64,000 nucleotides of DNA from Nissolia schottii (Eukaryota; Streptophyta; Magnoliopsida; Fabales; Fabaceae): positions 43,367 to 107,366 of the forward strand of contig QANU01087130.1 of the NCBI GenBank assembly GCA_003254905.1. The letters run 5' to 3'. Each line of letters begins with the position of its first letter. Positions within the stretch are counted from its first letter, which is position 1. Below the pieces are notes generated by a model, which saw nothing but the letters and a program-made list of their open reading frames with translations, had not been told where the DNA came from and searched no databases. Below are positions 10,201-21,833 of the stretch, piece by piece. The translations under genes were made by a program, and so were the position numbers.

Positions 10201-12834
10201 ACACTTATGCAGGACTTCACCTTAAGGAAAAGGTGAATTTTCAAGGCGTATTGTTAGTACCCCTATAATCTTGAAGTCTACACTAGAAAGAAAGGAAATG
10301 ACCCTAATCCAAGTTGTGACAAAGCTGACTCAGCTGGAATAAATGAGGACAACAAAGAAATTAATGAGAGAATCACACAAAGGAGGAATTATAGGCATGG
10401 ACAGCAGGTAAATAATCAAGAAATTACATAAGGAGGAATTATAGGGTGAGGACAATAGAGAAATTAATTGGGATGACTAGGTCCGAGAAAAGAGCGGTTG
10501 TGGCAGCTAGCTATATATAGAGAAAGACTTGATCAGAAGTAGGCAAGAACTAAGAGGAACTAAGAAGAACTAGGAGGGCTAAGGGTCCCTTAATATCCAA
10601 GCTTGTTCTTTATTTTTTCTCTTTACTTTTTCTGCATTTCTACTTGTATTACTTGCTGTTTCTAGTTTTGAGACTGAATTTCCCCACTGGAAATATCAGT
10701 TCCTTCATGAATAAATAGTATTTTTAGTCTATAAATTTGAATAAATACCAAGTTCCTATAAGAGAACTAGCTTAGATGAGATGATTTATTCTATTTTATT
10801 AACGAAGGAAGGCAAATCACAATCTCTACATTCTCAGCATCATTATGGTCGTTTTTTATTTAAAAATAAAAAAATAAGATCTTATGTACTAGTGGTTCAT
10901 CAAATCATATTAGCACGACGCAAAACAAGGGTACATACCTGGATTATGATCTTAGCACATTCATTGCAAGGAAACATGGTCACATATAGCCGCTGTATGC
11001 ATTAAAAAGGAGAAAAAGATAAGATAAACAACGAATCTCTTAACACCAAGAGGTAAAACAATAAAAGAAAAAATGTTTCATGAGTCCAAATGCAAACTCA
11101 GATACGATATATGTTCCAACTGGTCTAAGTAGTGACATGATAAGTGAATGTGAATGGTATAGTCCAAGAATTGCAGTCCACACCTGCAATTGTGATGGCA
11201 ATATCGTTGTGGCAGTCTCTGCAACCAATCACGACAGCAATTGCAGGTGCATTATTTTTGCACGAGTTAATATCCTATTTGGACCCTGAACTTTACATTT
11301 ATACCCTAGTTGGTCCCTTAACTTAAAAAATGATAAGTTAGTCCTTAGATTTTGCAAACGTTAGACTCATTAGTCCTTACCTCATGTCCCAAGAGGAAAT
11401 AATTAGATTGTTCAAGAACTACTTAGGGTAATACTATGAATATTTAGGGCATCGAGTCCAACATTTGCTAAGTCCAGGACAACTTGTCACTTTTTAAAGT
11501 TGAGGGACCAGCTAGAAAAAAGATGTAAAGTTTAGGAACCAAATATGGTATTAACCCTTTTTCACAATTTTGAGCAATTATAATAATTGCAATGCAATCA
11601 CAACTACCATATCCAAGTGGAGGTTGAAAAAGGAAATTAATCTCCGCAAGCTGCAATATTTTCAATAAAATGAAATGGTAACTAGGAATTGGACTAGAAC
11701 TCACTTGTCCAGCAGCTGAGGCATGATTTGTGTTAAGAATAGCATTTACTTCTGCATGACAAACATAGCTAAAATAGACACAAAGCATCGTCAATAACAA
11801 TCTCGTTTATTGAAAAATTCAAAGACTGCAGCAAGAACCCCATTAAACTACGCACAAGAGTCAGGGCAGAAAGAACATAATTCATCTCTCTAAATAGAGA
11901 ATGATCAACTCTTCAAAGCAATTAAAACACTTACGGGTACTTTGTCTCCAAAGGATTCCCAGTCCTAGATTTCTGAAACACGAGATATATCCAAATGAGA
12001 AGATGTTTCAATGACACCAAACTCATTCTCTTTTTGCCTCTACCCCCTCCCTCCCTTAAATACCAACCTTTGCCCATGGAAGCTTGTCATCGGAACAACC
12101 TCTTGGAAATCCATTATAACCAATGCCTAACACGATAAATTAAAAATAATAATGAGAAAATACATAACTATGCTAAAAACAACTTACTGAAGTAATCAAT
12201 TGAAATAAATCTCATATAATTATGCAATTAGTCTCCGATTCACAGAAATAAAAGGAGTGAGTACAAGGTGTTTGATGGTTTTCCCCCAACGACCTTACCA
12301 AGAATTATACCATCTTGACTCACCAAGCATGCCCCTACCTGCAGCAGCAGCAACAACAACACCAATACACAAGCATTTAATTTCCAAAACCAAACCATTT
12401 AAACAGAGCATTTTGGAGTGTGATGAAACTTGATTTTGACCTGCCTGTTAGGGTCCTTGGATCTTTCCGCAGACAAAAACGCAATGGCCATGAAATAGTC
12501 ATCCCACGACAAGAACCTTCAACAAAATCAACGCATTCAAGTTAACAATGCAACCGTTCTCCTCAAATCTCAACAGAAACAATAAGGTGATCAACTCAAC
12601 TTCAATTAAGAATTATTTTTCATTTTTATCTAGATATAGTACTAACCCTTCGCGCTTGGAGGGATCGAAAGGGTCACGAGGGGAGACGGTGCCGTTTTGG
12701 GAGGGACCGGTGGTGTTGGAATTAAACCGACGGTGTTGGGAGCGGTGGTGGCGGAAGAAGCGGAGAGCGAATGCGGAGGCCAAGGCTCCGAAGAGGGTTG
12801 CGGTGGCGAGGAGGGTAGCTTCGCGAGAGTTCAT
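7254..12834 (-). CDS. DCTD: Deoxycytidylate (dCMP) deaminase, nine exons
   Basis: The protein should convert dCMP to dUMP, the substrate for thymidylate synthesis. Exons on the minus strand are 12834-12647, 12516-12441, 12338-12299, 12126-12068, 11972-11935, 11768-11705, 10992-10939, 7537-7436 and 7310-7254. They sum to 678 nt (225 aa plus TAG), all introns are GT-AG, and phase is kept throughout. The zinc site is visible as HAE (H138, catalytic E140) and PCNEC (C164, C167). Other family signatures are [15 protein letters not shown] and [16 protein letters not shown]. Residues about 7-25 are hydrophobic, so an N-terminal membrane anchor or targeting signal is possible. I chose ATG 12834 because the start MNSRE fits plant homologues and no ATG lies upstream in frame before 12864. 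Introns 6 and 7 carry a MITE and an LTR element, yet every coding junction is intact, so the gene is probably functional. Confidence 0.93.
7843..8222 (+). repeat. 5' LTR of the intronic Gypsy element
   Basis: It aligns along its length with 10252-10761, sharing for example ATCTTGAAGTCTACACTAGA and the end GTTCCTAT. It is about 130 bp shorter because a block after 'GAAAGGAAA' is missing. The first bases read TT where the other LTR has TG. Confidence 0.8.
8256..9868 (+). pseudogene. Gag-like remnant of the intronic Gypsy element
   Basis: A frame from 8256 reads [20 protein letters not shown], then [18 protein letters not shown], and in another frame [12 protein letters not shown]. Together these follow the order of Ty3/Gypsy gag proteins (the 'F.G.D..GW' block, 'A...L.G.A..WYQ', then the 'RF.P' block). 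Stops and a frameshift near 8500 break it. The later open frames (8891-9163, 9353-9868) resemble nothing I recognise and may be spacer or captured sequence. No protease, reverse transcriptase or integrase motif is visible. Confidence 0.55.
10252..10761 (+). repeat. 3' LTR of the intronic Gypsy element
   Basis: This is the longer LTR copy, from TGTTAGTACC to CCTATAA. It contains a local duplication of AAGGAGGAATTATAGG (near 10380-10396 and 10430-10446). The 5' LTR has one copy of this region, suggesting that a deletion between the repeats shortened the 5' LTR. Confidence 0.8.
11265..11555. mobile_element. Foldback MITE in deaminase intron 6
   Basis: The left end GTTAATATCCTATTTGG and the right end, read in reverse (GGTTAATACCATATTTGG), form inverted repeats that continue through 'AACTTTACAT' and 'TGGTCCC' for about 75 bp each side. 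No open frame lies within. The flanks show no clean target duplication, so the superfamily is uncertain. Confidence 0.6.
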
Positions 12835-13339
12835 GGGAGTTAGCACCACTGTGAGTGAATTCAAGATCTGCCTTCTATCTTCTAGAATTTGGCACTAAGA
12901 AAGCGGGAAAGTGCGCGGGAGATTTGGGACGGAATTTTAGTTTGACACCTGTGTCGTCATGATCTTCTGTGCACGTTTTCTGGTAATATGGCTCGGTTTT
13001 ATGAGTTAAAATTATTTGCTTTTAACGTATTTTTATAATTTTTTTTACCGTGTTTATTAATTGCTTGTTATATATTAATTTTTATTATTCATTGATAGCG
13101 TGAAAGATGAGAGATTTTTTAGATAGTGGATTCACTTTTAATTTACATGGCAGTGCATAATACACAAAGTTGCTATAATTATTTACAAGATACTGTAATT
13201 GTCAAATAAATTGAGAGTCGCTACTCACCTTGAGTAATTGGAACCTCGACATTGCTACCCAGGGATTCTTGAGGAACTCGAATGACGCTCAAAATTGACA
13301 AAAAGAACGAGATTTGAACATGTGGTGTGAGAAAAACAC
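12835..13339. other. 5' flank of the deaminase gene
   Basis: This is where the minus-strand deaminase promoter and 5' UTR must lie. I see no clear TATA box. No other gene is evident before the solo LTR at 13345. Confidence 0.4.
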
Positions 13340-13344
13340 ACACG

Positions 13345-14693
13345 TGATAAGTATACCACGTCGTCAACTAAAAAAGTATTTTGGTCTAAGGCTAAAATAT
13401 CGTTCCCGCGATGACTGTATGATAAAGAATGTAATCAAAAATTATAAAATTAGAGTTGATTCACAAAGAAATTAGAGTTGATTCACAAAGGGAGTTTTTA
13501 GAGCAGAAATTTAAACAGTAAATATTAAATGAAATTTGACAAAAATTAAAAACAAGGATCACAAGAAATATGGTTTGATTCGATAATGATTTAGTGGTTG
13601 GGACTTCGACTACACTACTAATATTTCCCTAATTCCACTTTCTTTGTTATTTAAGCTATTAACGAAGGACAACCTGAATTCCTATTCTAACACAAGTCTC
13701 TCTCAATAACATGCATACCTCCTATGAACGACCTGATTAACCAATTTCTTAAAATTAATCTAATTCGCCTAGGGATTAAGTTCTATGAATCCTTTTGTGG
13801 CGTGTGAGCCTAAAGGTTGCACCACCCTCGATTCTTATCTCTAAGAAATAGGTAAGTGGTGATTAATTTTCCATTACCACCTACATTTCTTTTTCTCAAA
13901 GTTTCCCTAACTTTACCAGTAATTCATCAATGGTCAGTTAACGAAAAGCACTAAGAACTGAGAAATCAATTCACAACCAAATAAAACTAAATAAGATCGA
14001 AATTGGAATTAGAAGAAATTAAAAGGTTTACATCATTGCCCCAATCAAAAGGAGAATTAGTTCATAATGCAGAAATTAAAATTATACATTAGAGATGAAG
14101 AGATAAAGATATACGTAGAAGATGAAGAACCGTCGGAATCAATCGCAAACGAATTGATCTTCGCCCTTGATGTTCTCTAGGCTCCTAGTGTGTTATCTCT
14201 CTCAAACAACACAAATAAATGTGAAAGTGAAAATTGAATAATGAATATCCCTTGGTTGCTGCTTCTGGTGAATTTTTAACCTAAATTGGCTTTAGGGCCC
14301 ATTCTTCTCGTGTCTCGCGTAAGATGCATAGCGTCTCGCATGAGACATCCTCATAGGGACTCCAAATCTTGCTCTCTAGAGCATTCATCTCGCGTGAGAC
14401 ATATATGTGTCTTGTGCGAGACGCCGTCACAAGGACTTCACACTTTGCTCTCTAGAACCTCTGTCCCACGCTAGACATCTATGCATCTCGCGCAAGATGT
14501 GACTCTAAGCTCCAAATTTCCTCTTTTTCTTGAGTTTTAACCCTGAAACACTTAACCAAACCATCAAACATACTAGGACTAACAAGCCAAATATATTAAA
14601 CTAATTATGCAATAAAATCATTAAATCTTAACCTATCCTAACTTAAAACTACAGAAAAAGTAAACAATGATAATTTTTGTTGGAGAGTTATCA
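13345..14693 (-). mobile_element. Probable solo LTR, 1349 bp, Ogre/Tat-like
   Basis: Read on the minus strand, the unit starts TGATAACTCTCC and ends ACTTATCA, so it has TG...CA termini inside a short TGATAA/TTATCA inverted repeat. Flanking 5-mers ACACG (13340-13344) and ACATG (14694-14698) match at four of five bases. It contains 'TATCGTTCCCGCGATGACTGT', similar to a phrase in large plant Ty3/Gypsy (Ogre/Tat) LTRs; that link is from memory. No coding sequence or second LTR is nearby, so recombination to a solo LTR is the simplest explanation. Confidence 0.6.
14297..14525. repeat. Three degenerate ~77-bp tandem units within the solo LTR
   Basis: Units begin near 14297, 14383 and 14460. Each carries a pair of CTCGCG(T/C)(A/G)AGA-type motifs and ends in a form of 'CCAAATCTTGCTCTCTAGA'. 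They are far more GC-rich than the surroundings and resemble motif-rich blocks seen in some Gypsy LTRs. Confidence 0.6.
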
Positions 14694-14698
14694 ACATG

Positions 14699-17600
14699 GC
14701 AGTCTCAAGAATGATAATGATAACTTTTCCACAGTTCGTGCTCTGAGTTTCCCAAACTCAATAGCCCCAACTCACAGATAACAATTGGTAGGATTTGCTG
14801 CTAAAAGAATTTAATCAGTAGGAAAAGTCGGAAACCTTACAAAATTATTGAAAGAAAAAGACATGGAGAAGATACAATCCCTACCTCCACGCTATGTTAT
14901 GGAGCTCTCCAGGCACAACAATGAATTTCACGCTCAAGAGGATCGACAATGAGATTAAATGGTGTAAAATTGTGTTTGGGATTGATTTTAGAGATAAAGT
15001 GACAGGAAGAGGATGGAAGGCAAAAAGAAGGTTTGAGAAAGAGTTCATATGAAGAGAATAGGGTTTGGGGCATCAAAAAATTACTTAGAACGCATCTACT
15101 GATGTTGGACCAAACCCTGGTCACACTCAAGCAACCCAACTAACACTCGAGCATTGAGTCATGAGTGCATCTGACAATAGATGCCTCAACTCGGCTCAAG
15201 CATCATGTTTGCTACTGAGGAACTATGCTCGACCGCATGACAATTCTTTTGAGCGTGCAAGGCCATCCATGACCACTCTTTTGAGCGCTCAAGCACACAA
15301 CTACTTCCTTTAAAATTCTAAACTTGTTTTAAGTGTCTGATGACCTTTCCTAGACCTCTCCCAACTTTCCTCAAGCTCAAAATAACATCAACTTAATTAG
15401 GACATTAAGTCCTAGGTTATTACATGAATGAGTCACTAGGTGTACATCATATTTAACAAACTTTGCTTAACTCATCTCATTCACTTAGCTTGAGCATTTC
15501 TTTCTCTCCCTTTCTCCATTACAACACACGTTGGTTATTCCTTGACCCCATGTGTTATAAACATTGAAGTACACAATTGATTTAAACCAAAAAATCACAA
15601 AGATGGTTTAAAGCATAAATAGTGAGATCATGAGTTTGTAAGCTTGATTTGAAATATGTGAGCTTGTTAATAGCAACTTGGGAACCATCCGAAATTGGAC
15701 CAAAAACTGGTGAATGGTTCCGACCCTCCAACGAAGGCCCGTTGTGGATGATCAAGTCTGTTCATGGGAAAATACTACCCTAGCAAGGATACCTTGATTT
15801 TGTTTGTGTTTGGGGTTCATTTGGCGAAAAAGATGAAGTATATAGGATTTTCTTTTGGCTAAAGGGGTCTTTGAGTGTATGGTGTCCTCCTTAATCTGAG
15901 ATCAGATCTGATCGCCCTTTCCCTTGTTGGTTATATTGGTTATATGGTGAAAGAAGAGAGGAGAAGATTCTTTCTTTATGTCACGTCGTTATCTCTCATT
16001 TCTCTTTCCTAGGCTTTTAGTAATTTTGTAAAGGAACCAAAATCTTTTCATTTTTTGCCCTTAGACACCAAGTTATTCACATTTTGGTCATAACATGAGA
16101 TTTTCTATGTTGACTTGGTGACAAAGCCCCCTAAATCAATGAAACAATACATCTATTGCTAGAAGAAAAAAAAAAGGTTTGCTATGTGCAGGTAGGGTGT
16201 CCTTGCTGCTAGTGCAACATCCCAAGAAGAAGTCATTGGCCAATAAGCCTTTGTTGGTTCTCTTGGCTAGTCTAAGAGATATCAATCAGTCCCCAAATTC
16301 CCAAGTCCATGCCCTCGGATAATTCTCTTAGTCTTCCTCATGCATTGCTCAAGGAATCTTTAAAAAATATCATCCATGTATCTCCATTTTTTGAGGTGCT
16401 CAAATAGATTGTATGCAAAATAATCCTTTAATTAAACTCCTTAACCCTTATTGTTAATCTAATTGAACAAATTAGTCTGAATCAACAATTAATAATAGAA
16501 GAATTATTTTAACTTTCATGGAGAAAATGGACTCATACTCCACATAATATGTGTTATTGACATTTTTTTATTACTTTCTCTTCTTCCAAGAATAATTGAT
16601 ATTTATGTTGGGAGGAGTATGAATCTTTTTTTCCTTTTGTGAACGACAAAAGAATGACTCATGAATAATATCCAATTGTTAAGTCTCCAGCACTTTATCT
16701 TCTCCTTTTGCCTTATATATGGCTCTTTGATCAGTAATTCTTAGATGAAGAATCATGAAACCAATATAAAGGTTTAATCATGGACTATATAGGTTGCCTA
16801 AAAGGTAAATTAAAGGGGCCAAACAAGTCAAGATAGTTCCAATAGGATCAAGGAAATTATTTTATAATACTTTGGAAAAGTGGTACACGAGGTTGGGTGG
16901 GCATTATGCATGATGATACATGTGAAAGTTTGGGAGGTTTGGAAAGTTGGATATAAAAATGAGTTTAATCGCCGTGAATTGACGGTGCAAAGATTCCTTT
17001 CATGGTTATTTAATCAATTTTTTTATATAAACAAAAATAATTAATTATTTCACTCATTACTTAAAAAATTATTTTCTCCATCTATAAGTTTTTTAAAGTT
17101 TTTACAAATTTATTAATAAATCATTAATATTACATAAATATACAAAATATTTACATTGACGTGACAAAATTATCTTTTATGTTTTTCTCAAATTCTCTCT
17201 ATTAAGTTCTATCTCTCTATTAAATAAGGGTAAAACATGAAAATAAATAATGAATACCGCATTAAAATTCTAAAACGATAGATATTGATGGATAAATTTT
17301 GCTTGCTAAAATGACACTTATTTTTAAACAAAGAGTGTATATGAAGTAATAAAAAAATGTACACTATCCATACACATAAACTCTATAAAAATACTTACAT
17401 GCTGTAAAAAAAAAAAAATCTTGTTCTATTATATCAAATTTTTAACACCCCAATATTGTAGGTCATAGTAATAATATGAAAGAACATTTAATAAAAAATA
17501 ACAAGAAAAAGTTTTCGTTCCATGAACACGTTTTTCTTCGACATATAGCTCTAACCCCATTATCAGCTTTAGGAGCCTAAACCACATAAGCACCATTTGA

Positions 17601-17994
17601 GGGAGTGATGGAGGCCACTTTAGCACAATGATTCATTTATCATGGCATCCAACTAAGCCCTTCTCTAACATGTTGTTCCTTGGGTCCCAATATCGTGAAC
17701 CCCAAGGCCCTTTATATCAACTAAGGATTGTTTAGTTTCCCTTTGCCAGTTGTAGCATAAGAGTGTCCTTTGTATATGGTTCTAACTTTTTACAAGAACG
17801 GATGGGGAAAAAGATCCCATTATCCCTCTTCTTTTTGTTTCTTTGTAGGTTACTACTTTCCTTATCCTTTTGTATCTTATGAATAATAACGTTGCATCAA
17901 AAAATTCAACTTGTCAATGATAATGATTTTTAATTAAAAAAAATGTGGGAGACATTGCTTTTGCTCCTTTTTAATATTGAGTATTAAAAGTTAT
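14699..17994. other. Intergenic stretch, no gene recognised
   Basis: I found no supported coding region. At 15240-15300 a short unit, '(ATGAC..)CTTTTGAGCG(T/C)', occurs twice in tandem in text rich in 'CTCGAG/GCTCAAGC' words, possibly a relic of an LTR. Everything else is AT-rich and unstructured by eye. Confidence 0.4.
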
Positions 17995-18437
17995 GATAAA
18001 TTACTCAAACTGTCCTTAAGGTTTGTTAAAATTGCACATCACTCTAAACTATAAAAAAATTACACTTATCTCAGTTTTCGTTGCAATTAATCATCAATGA
18101 TTTGTTAAGTTTCGGTTTTCATTTGTTTGTTTTCTATTTTTAAAAGTTTGTGATAAAATTGTAAAAACAATGAAAGTAATAAAGTCTTATTTCTTGTTTT
18201 GGGATTTTGTGAAGAAGGAGCTAGTAAACACAAAAAATAAAAACAAAAAAGAGATTTTATTATTTTTGTTGTTTTCACTACCCTAACAAAAGACATAGAA
18301 AAAAAAATGAAAACAAAAAATTAACAAATCATTGTTGATCAGTCACAACAAAAATTTGGGGTGGAGTATAATTTTGCATATAATTTAAATTAAAATGCAG
18401 TTTTAGAAAACCTAAAGGGCAATTCGTGCAATTTATC
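17995..18437. mobile_element. Foldback (MITE-like) element
   Basis: The left end GATAAATTACTCAAACTGTC and the reverse complement of the right end (GATAAATTGCACGAATTGCC) pair imperfectly. They continue through 'TTAGGTTT' and 'AAAATTGCA/AAACTGCA'. The arms are about 80 bp around an A/T-rich middle. No clear target duplication was found. Confidence 0.5.
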
Positions 18438-18489
18438 CTAAAAATTACTCTTCCTTTCAACAAGTATATTCATCTTTACAAGAGATCAA

Positions 18490-18586
18490 CAAACGGGGGT
18501 TGGTCCAAGTGACAAGCGTCTTGGTATGGCTTAAGTAAGGTCCCGAGTTCTTTGGATATCGGGCAGACAACCTAAAAAAAAAAAAA
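18490..18586 (+). mobile_element. Short SINE copy with perfect 16-bp target duplication
   Basis: The body starts GGGGGTTGGTCCAAGTGACA (A-box-like), passes through AAGGTCCCGAGTTC (B-box-like) and ends in a poly(A) run (18574-18586). Identical 16-mers CTTTACAAGAGATCAA flank it at 18474-18489 and 18587-18602, showing target-primed insertion. Compared with the related copy at 55627-55782, the middle of the body is deleted. The undamaged duplication suggests a fairly recent insertion. Confidence 0.85.
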
Positions 18587-18602
18587 CTTTACAAGAGATC
18601 AA

Positions 18603-21549
18603 ACTCTTTACTTACTTGTCTAACAAATTATTGAAAATAGCGAATAATAATGATGTAATAACATTTTATCATTCACAGAAAATTAAAATCATATATGTGT
18701 ATACACTTTCTCGTGTTTACATATCTTTACTACATAATAAGCTGACCCAATTTAACCACCTCACTTGGTTACAAATTTTATGTCTATTTTGCCCACTGTA
18801 TTCATCTTATTTCTTCAATTAAAATTTTGAGAAAAAGGATATAACTATAAATTGATAGTTGTTATCACTACCGTTATTTCAATTCCAAAACTATCCACTG
18901 ATGCCATCACACCCACAAATTACATTTAATTGTCCCTTGCAGTAACCCATCTCCCTTCTTAGACTTTATTTCATTTTATTTTTATTTCTCTAATATTCCT
19001 TGCGGCACCCCGTCTTCTAATATCCCTAAACTGCGTGACAAAAATAATCAGCAAATTACACTAAACTAAACTGTCTCTAGTTAGCTTTGTGTTAAGAATA
19101 ATCAAGAGTTGACAAAAGTGTGATGAAAGTAATATAATTGGGATTCGGTTCTAATTAATCAGGATCTATAAATTTTGAAGAGATTCATGGACAGTAGTGT
19201 TTGACAACTTGACTTTAGCGAGGAATTAAATAAGTATTTGAATTTTTTTTTTAATTCATTGTTACAATTGGACTTCATTTGCGAGGTTGGATGTTGCGTT
19301 GAACCAATTTGATATAGCATGGTTGATTCTTTCTGGCACTCCTTCGTGATGTGATTCATCTTATATATTGGCTCATTTTCTTGATGGTGTTTGTACAACG
19401 CATCCTACAAGTAATAAAAGTAAATATTTAGAATTTAAGTTGTCAAATTGATAAGAATAATATTACACTGTATTTTTAATTAACAAATAACACATATAGA
19501 ATTGATTAAAGGAATTGAGTGAAAAGTGGTTTGATTGCAAGATATTAAAATACAATATTGAGCATTAAAGAAAAGTGCCACATGGCTTAACCATAAAGTT
19601 TCAACTATAAATGCATTTTATTTAAAAAAAAATATTCAATAATAATATTAACTTAAAAATTACATAATAAAACAAATACGAATTCAGTTATATCATTCAT
19701 TCACCATTGACGTTTAGATTTTATAACTTATTTTTTAATTTTTAATTTTAATTTACATGGTTATTTTTATTTAAATGGTATTTTCAAATTTTCATTAATA
19801 TCTCTAATGATACCATTTCACTAAACCTGAAGTGCTGGGTCACAAAGTTCGTAGCAAGAAAAAATGGTCTTTGAAAAATTAAACGATAATTATGCTATTA
19901 GAGAACATTAACATTTATTTGTTTTAGAAACAAGTGATTACGTTATTAGATAAACGGTAATTTATAATGACAATGAAGTTGATTTGTGTTAAAAATGGGT
20001 AGGTTGTATTGTGAATCGGTTTTCTCATGTCATTTTATCATATTGTGGTCCGTTTAATTGAAAAAATTCTCTCTTCATCTCTCACTTATTAACCTTAACC
20101 AGAGTGCTGACAAGGCTAAGAAATTGAGGGAGCGGGAAGAAGGATCGAGATTAGTGTGAGCATGAGAGAATGATGATTGCGAAGACGGCGACAGACGACA
20201 ACATACCTTAATACCTTAATGCCTCCAATAGAAGCATTAATATCAATTATTTACGATACGCCACTTGTACAATCATTTTACCTTATTATATTTGGCCAAA
20301 TTGCAAAATATGGAGACTTTTATCTGCGATCCAAAATATTAAAGCTAACATGGAAATAGAAATCAAAGGCTGAAAATATGTGAAAATTTATTTGGTAATA
20401 CATAAGTACAATGCCAACTTAGAGTCAAAACAAAAATAAAATACAAATCAAAGGCTTAAAATTTAAATTGAAACAATCAATGACAGAATTGCAACCAACT
20501 GAGTATAAATGACACAACAAAAATGAGAAACTGATGCGGCGCAAAAAAAGAGCATAAAGGAATTATGGAAAAAGTAAATGATTAAGTTAAAAAGGAGAGA
20601 ATTTGTCATCATCACCACCACCATTACGGGTTGAAGAAGAAGAGGGAGTGATAAGGCCATTAATTTATTGATAAACTTTGATTTATTCTAGGTATATAAT
20701 TACCGCATTTATGAGTTTGAAACAATAGATATATAATTAGTGTTTCATATAATTATTTTTAATAATGAAACATGACTTAAAAGTTCAATCAATTGAAACA
20801 TGGTTTACAACACTAGGTAACTCGATTTTATTGGGTTGTTTGTGGTTAGATCTTTTGTTTGAGTTGCGGGTTTTTTTTGACGCTAGGCTCTATTGTATTT
20901 GGAGTCTCCTCCTTACTCATGATCTCTTCAACGAATTGAGTCTTTTCTCCCTAATTATTGACAAAATAAAATGAAATTTTTATTTTTTGGTAATGAATCT
21001 AAATTAAATGATTTTTTTAAACGTTGCACCAAACTTTCTTTAATGTGAAACTTATCATTTTTCAATCTTTATTGACAATAATTTTTTATGTATTTTATTC
21101 ACTTTTTCTAAATTTGGTCAATATAGTTTTTTTATATTCACTCTATATTATTCTAAATTGAAAATAAAAAATAAAACCGTATCTGTACATTTTAATGATT
21201 ATTTTAATGATCAGTGAAATTTTGTAATGTCTATGAAAATTATTATTCAAATATAATTTTAATTGTGTATACCAATATCATTTTCTTAAAACAAATTGTA
21301 TTTATAACTATATAATCACTTATAAAGAATATGACGAAGATACAAAATAAATTTATATTTTATGAATTATACTTTAAAACTATATATATTTATGCACTAA
21401 TATGTATTCTTAAGCTAAATTATAAATATATTTTTTAATAATTTTACTTAAACTCTTTTTTGTTTCTTAACATGTCGTATTAAATTTTATTATCTCATGT
21501 GTTTGCCATTTGTTATGAAAATGTATATCATTTTTTTATTTATATAATA
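18603..21549. other. AT-rich intergenic stretch, no gene recognised
   Basis: Open frames are short, with skewed composition and no family resemblance. Direct inspection gave no RNA gene or clear element. Several T-rich and ATA-rich tracts are present. Confidence 0.4.
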
Positions 21550-21665
21550 ATTTTTTATTTTTTTTATCTCAATGAAACCATCGACATTTGGGACTTATTA
21601 CCAATAGGCAATAGATCAATTAATTTAACCCAATCTGACTGCTTGAAGGAGAAAAGGGTCTCGCA
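21550..21665 (-). mobile_element. 5'-truncated SINE 3' end
   Basis: On the minus strand it reads 'CAGATTGGGTTAAATTAATT', then 'AATGTCGATGGTTTCATTGAG', then an A-rich tail. This matches the 3' half of the SINE at 50398-50591. No target duplication was found. Confidence 0.5.
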
Positions 21666-21799
21666 AGGAATATTTTCATTTATATATAGGGCTCAATAAT
21701 AGATTGCTATTTTGTACTAAAATTATATTATTTACTTTATATAATCATAACTAAATCAAATTAAATATTATAACTTTAATAAGTAAAATAATAATTTTT

Positions 21800-21833
21800 A
21801 ACCTTGTGTATTGCACGGGTCTGAAAACACTAG
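21800..21833 (+). mobile_element. Possible Helitron-like 3' terminus
   Basis: A GC-rich patch 'TATTGCACGGGT' sits just before 'CTGAAAACACTAG' followed by T. This is the layout of non-autonomous plant Helitrons (weak hairpin, then CTAG, insertion before T). The stem is degenerate and no 5' TC end was located, so this is only a candidate. Confidence 0.3.

Larger units (their letters stand above)
7843..10761 (+). mobile_element. Degenerate Ty3/Gypsy-type LTR element inside deaminase intron 7
   Basis: The element lies antisense to its host gene. Its two LTRs are 7843-8222 and 10252-10761. Right after the 5' LTR is TGGTATTAGAGC (8225-8236), one base off the usual tRNA-iMet primer-binding site. 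The 3' LTR starts TGTTAGTACC after text typical of the end of Gypsy polyproteins. Flanking 5-mers GAAAA (7838-7842) and GAGAA (10762-10766) may be a decayed target duplication. The interior of about 2 kb is far too short for a full pol. It shows gag remnants only, so the copy is non-autonomous. Confidence 0.8.

Noticed and set aside
12548-12898. 116-codon plus-strand frame over deaminase exon 1
   Set aside because: Antisense to a coding exon whose product is recognisable.
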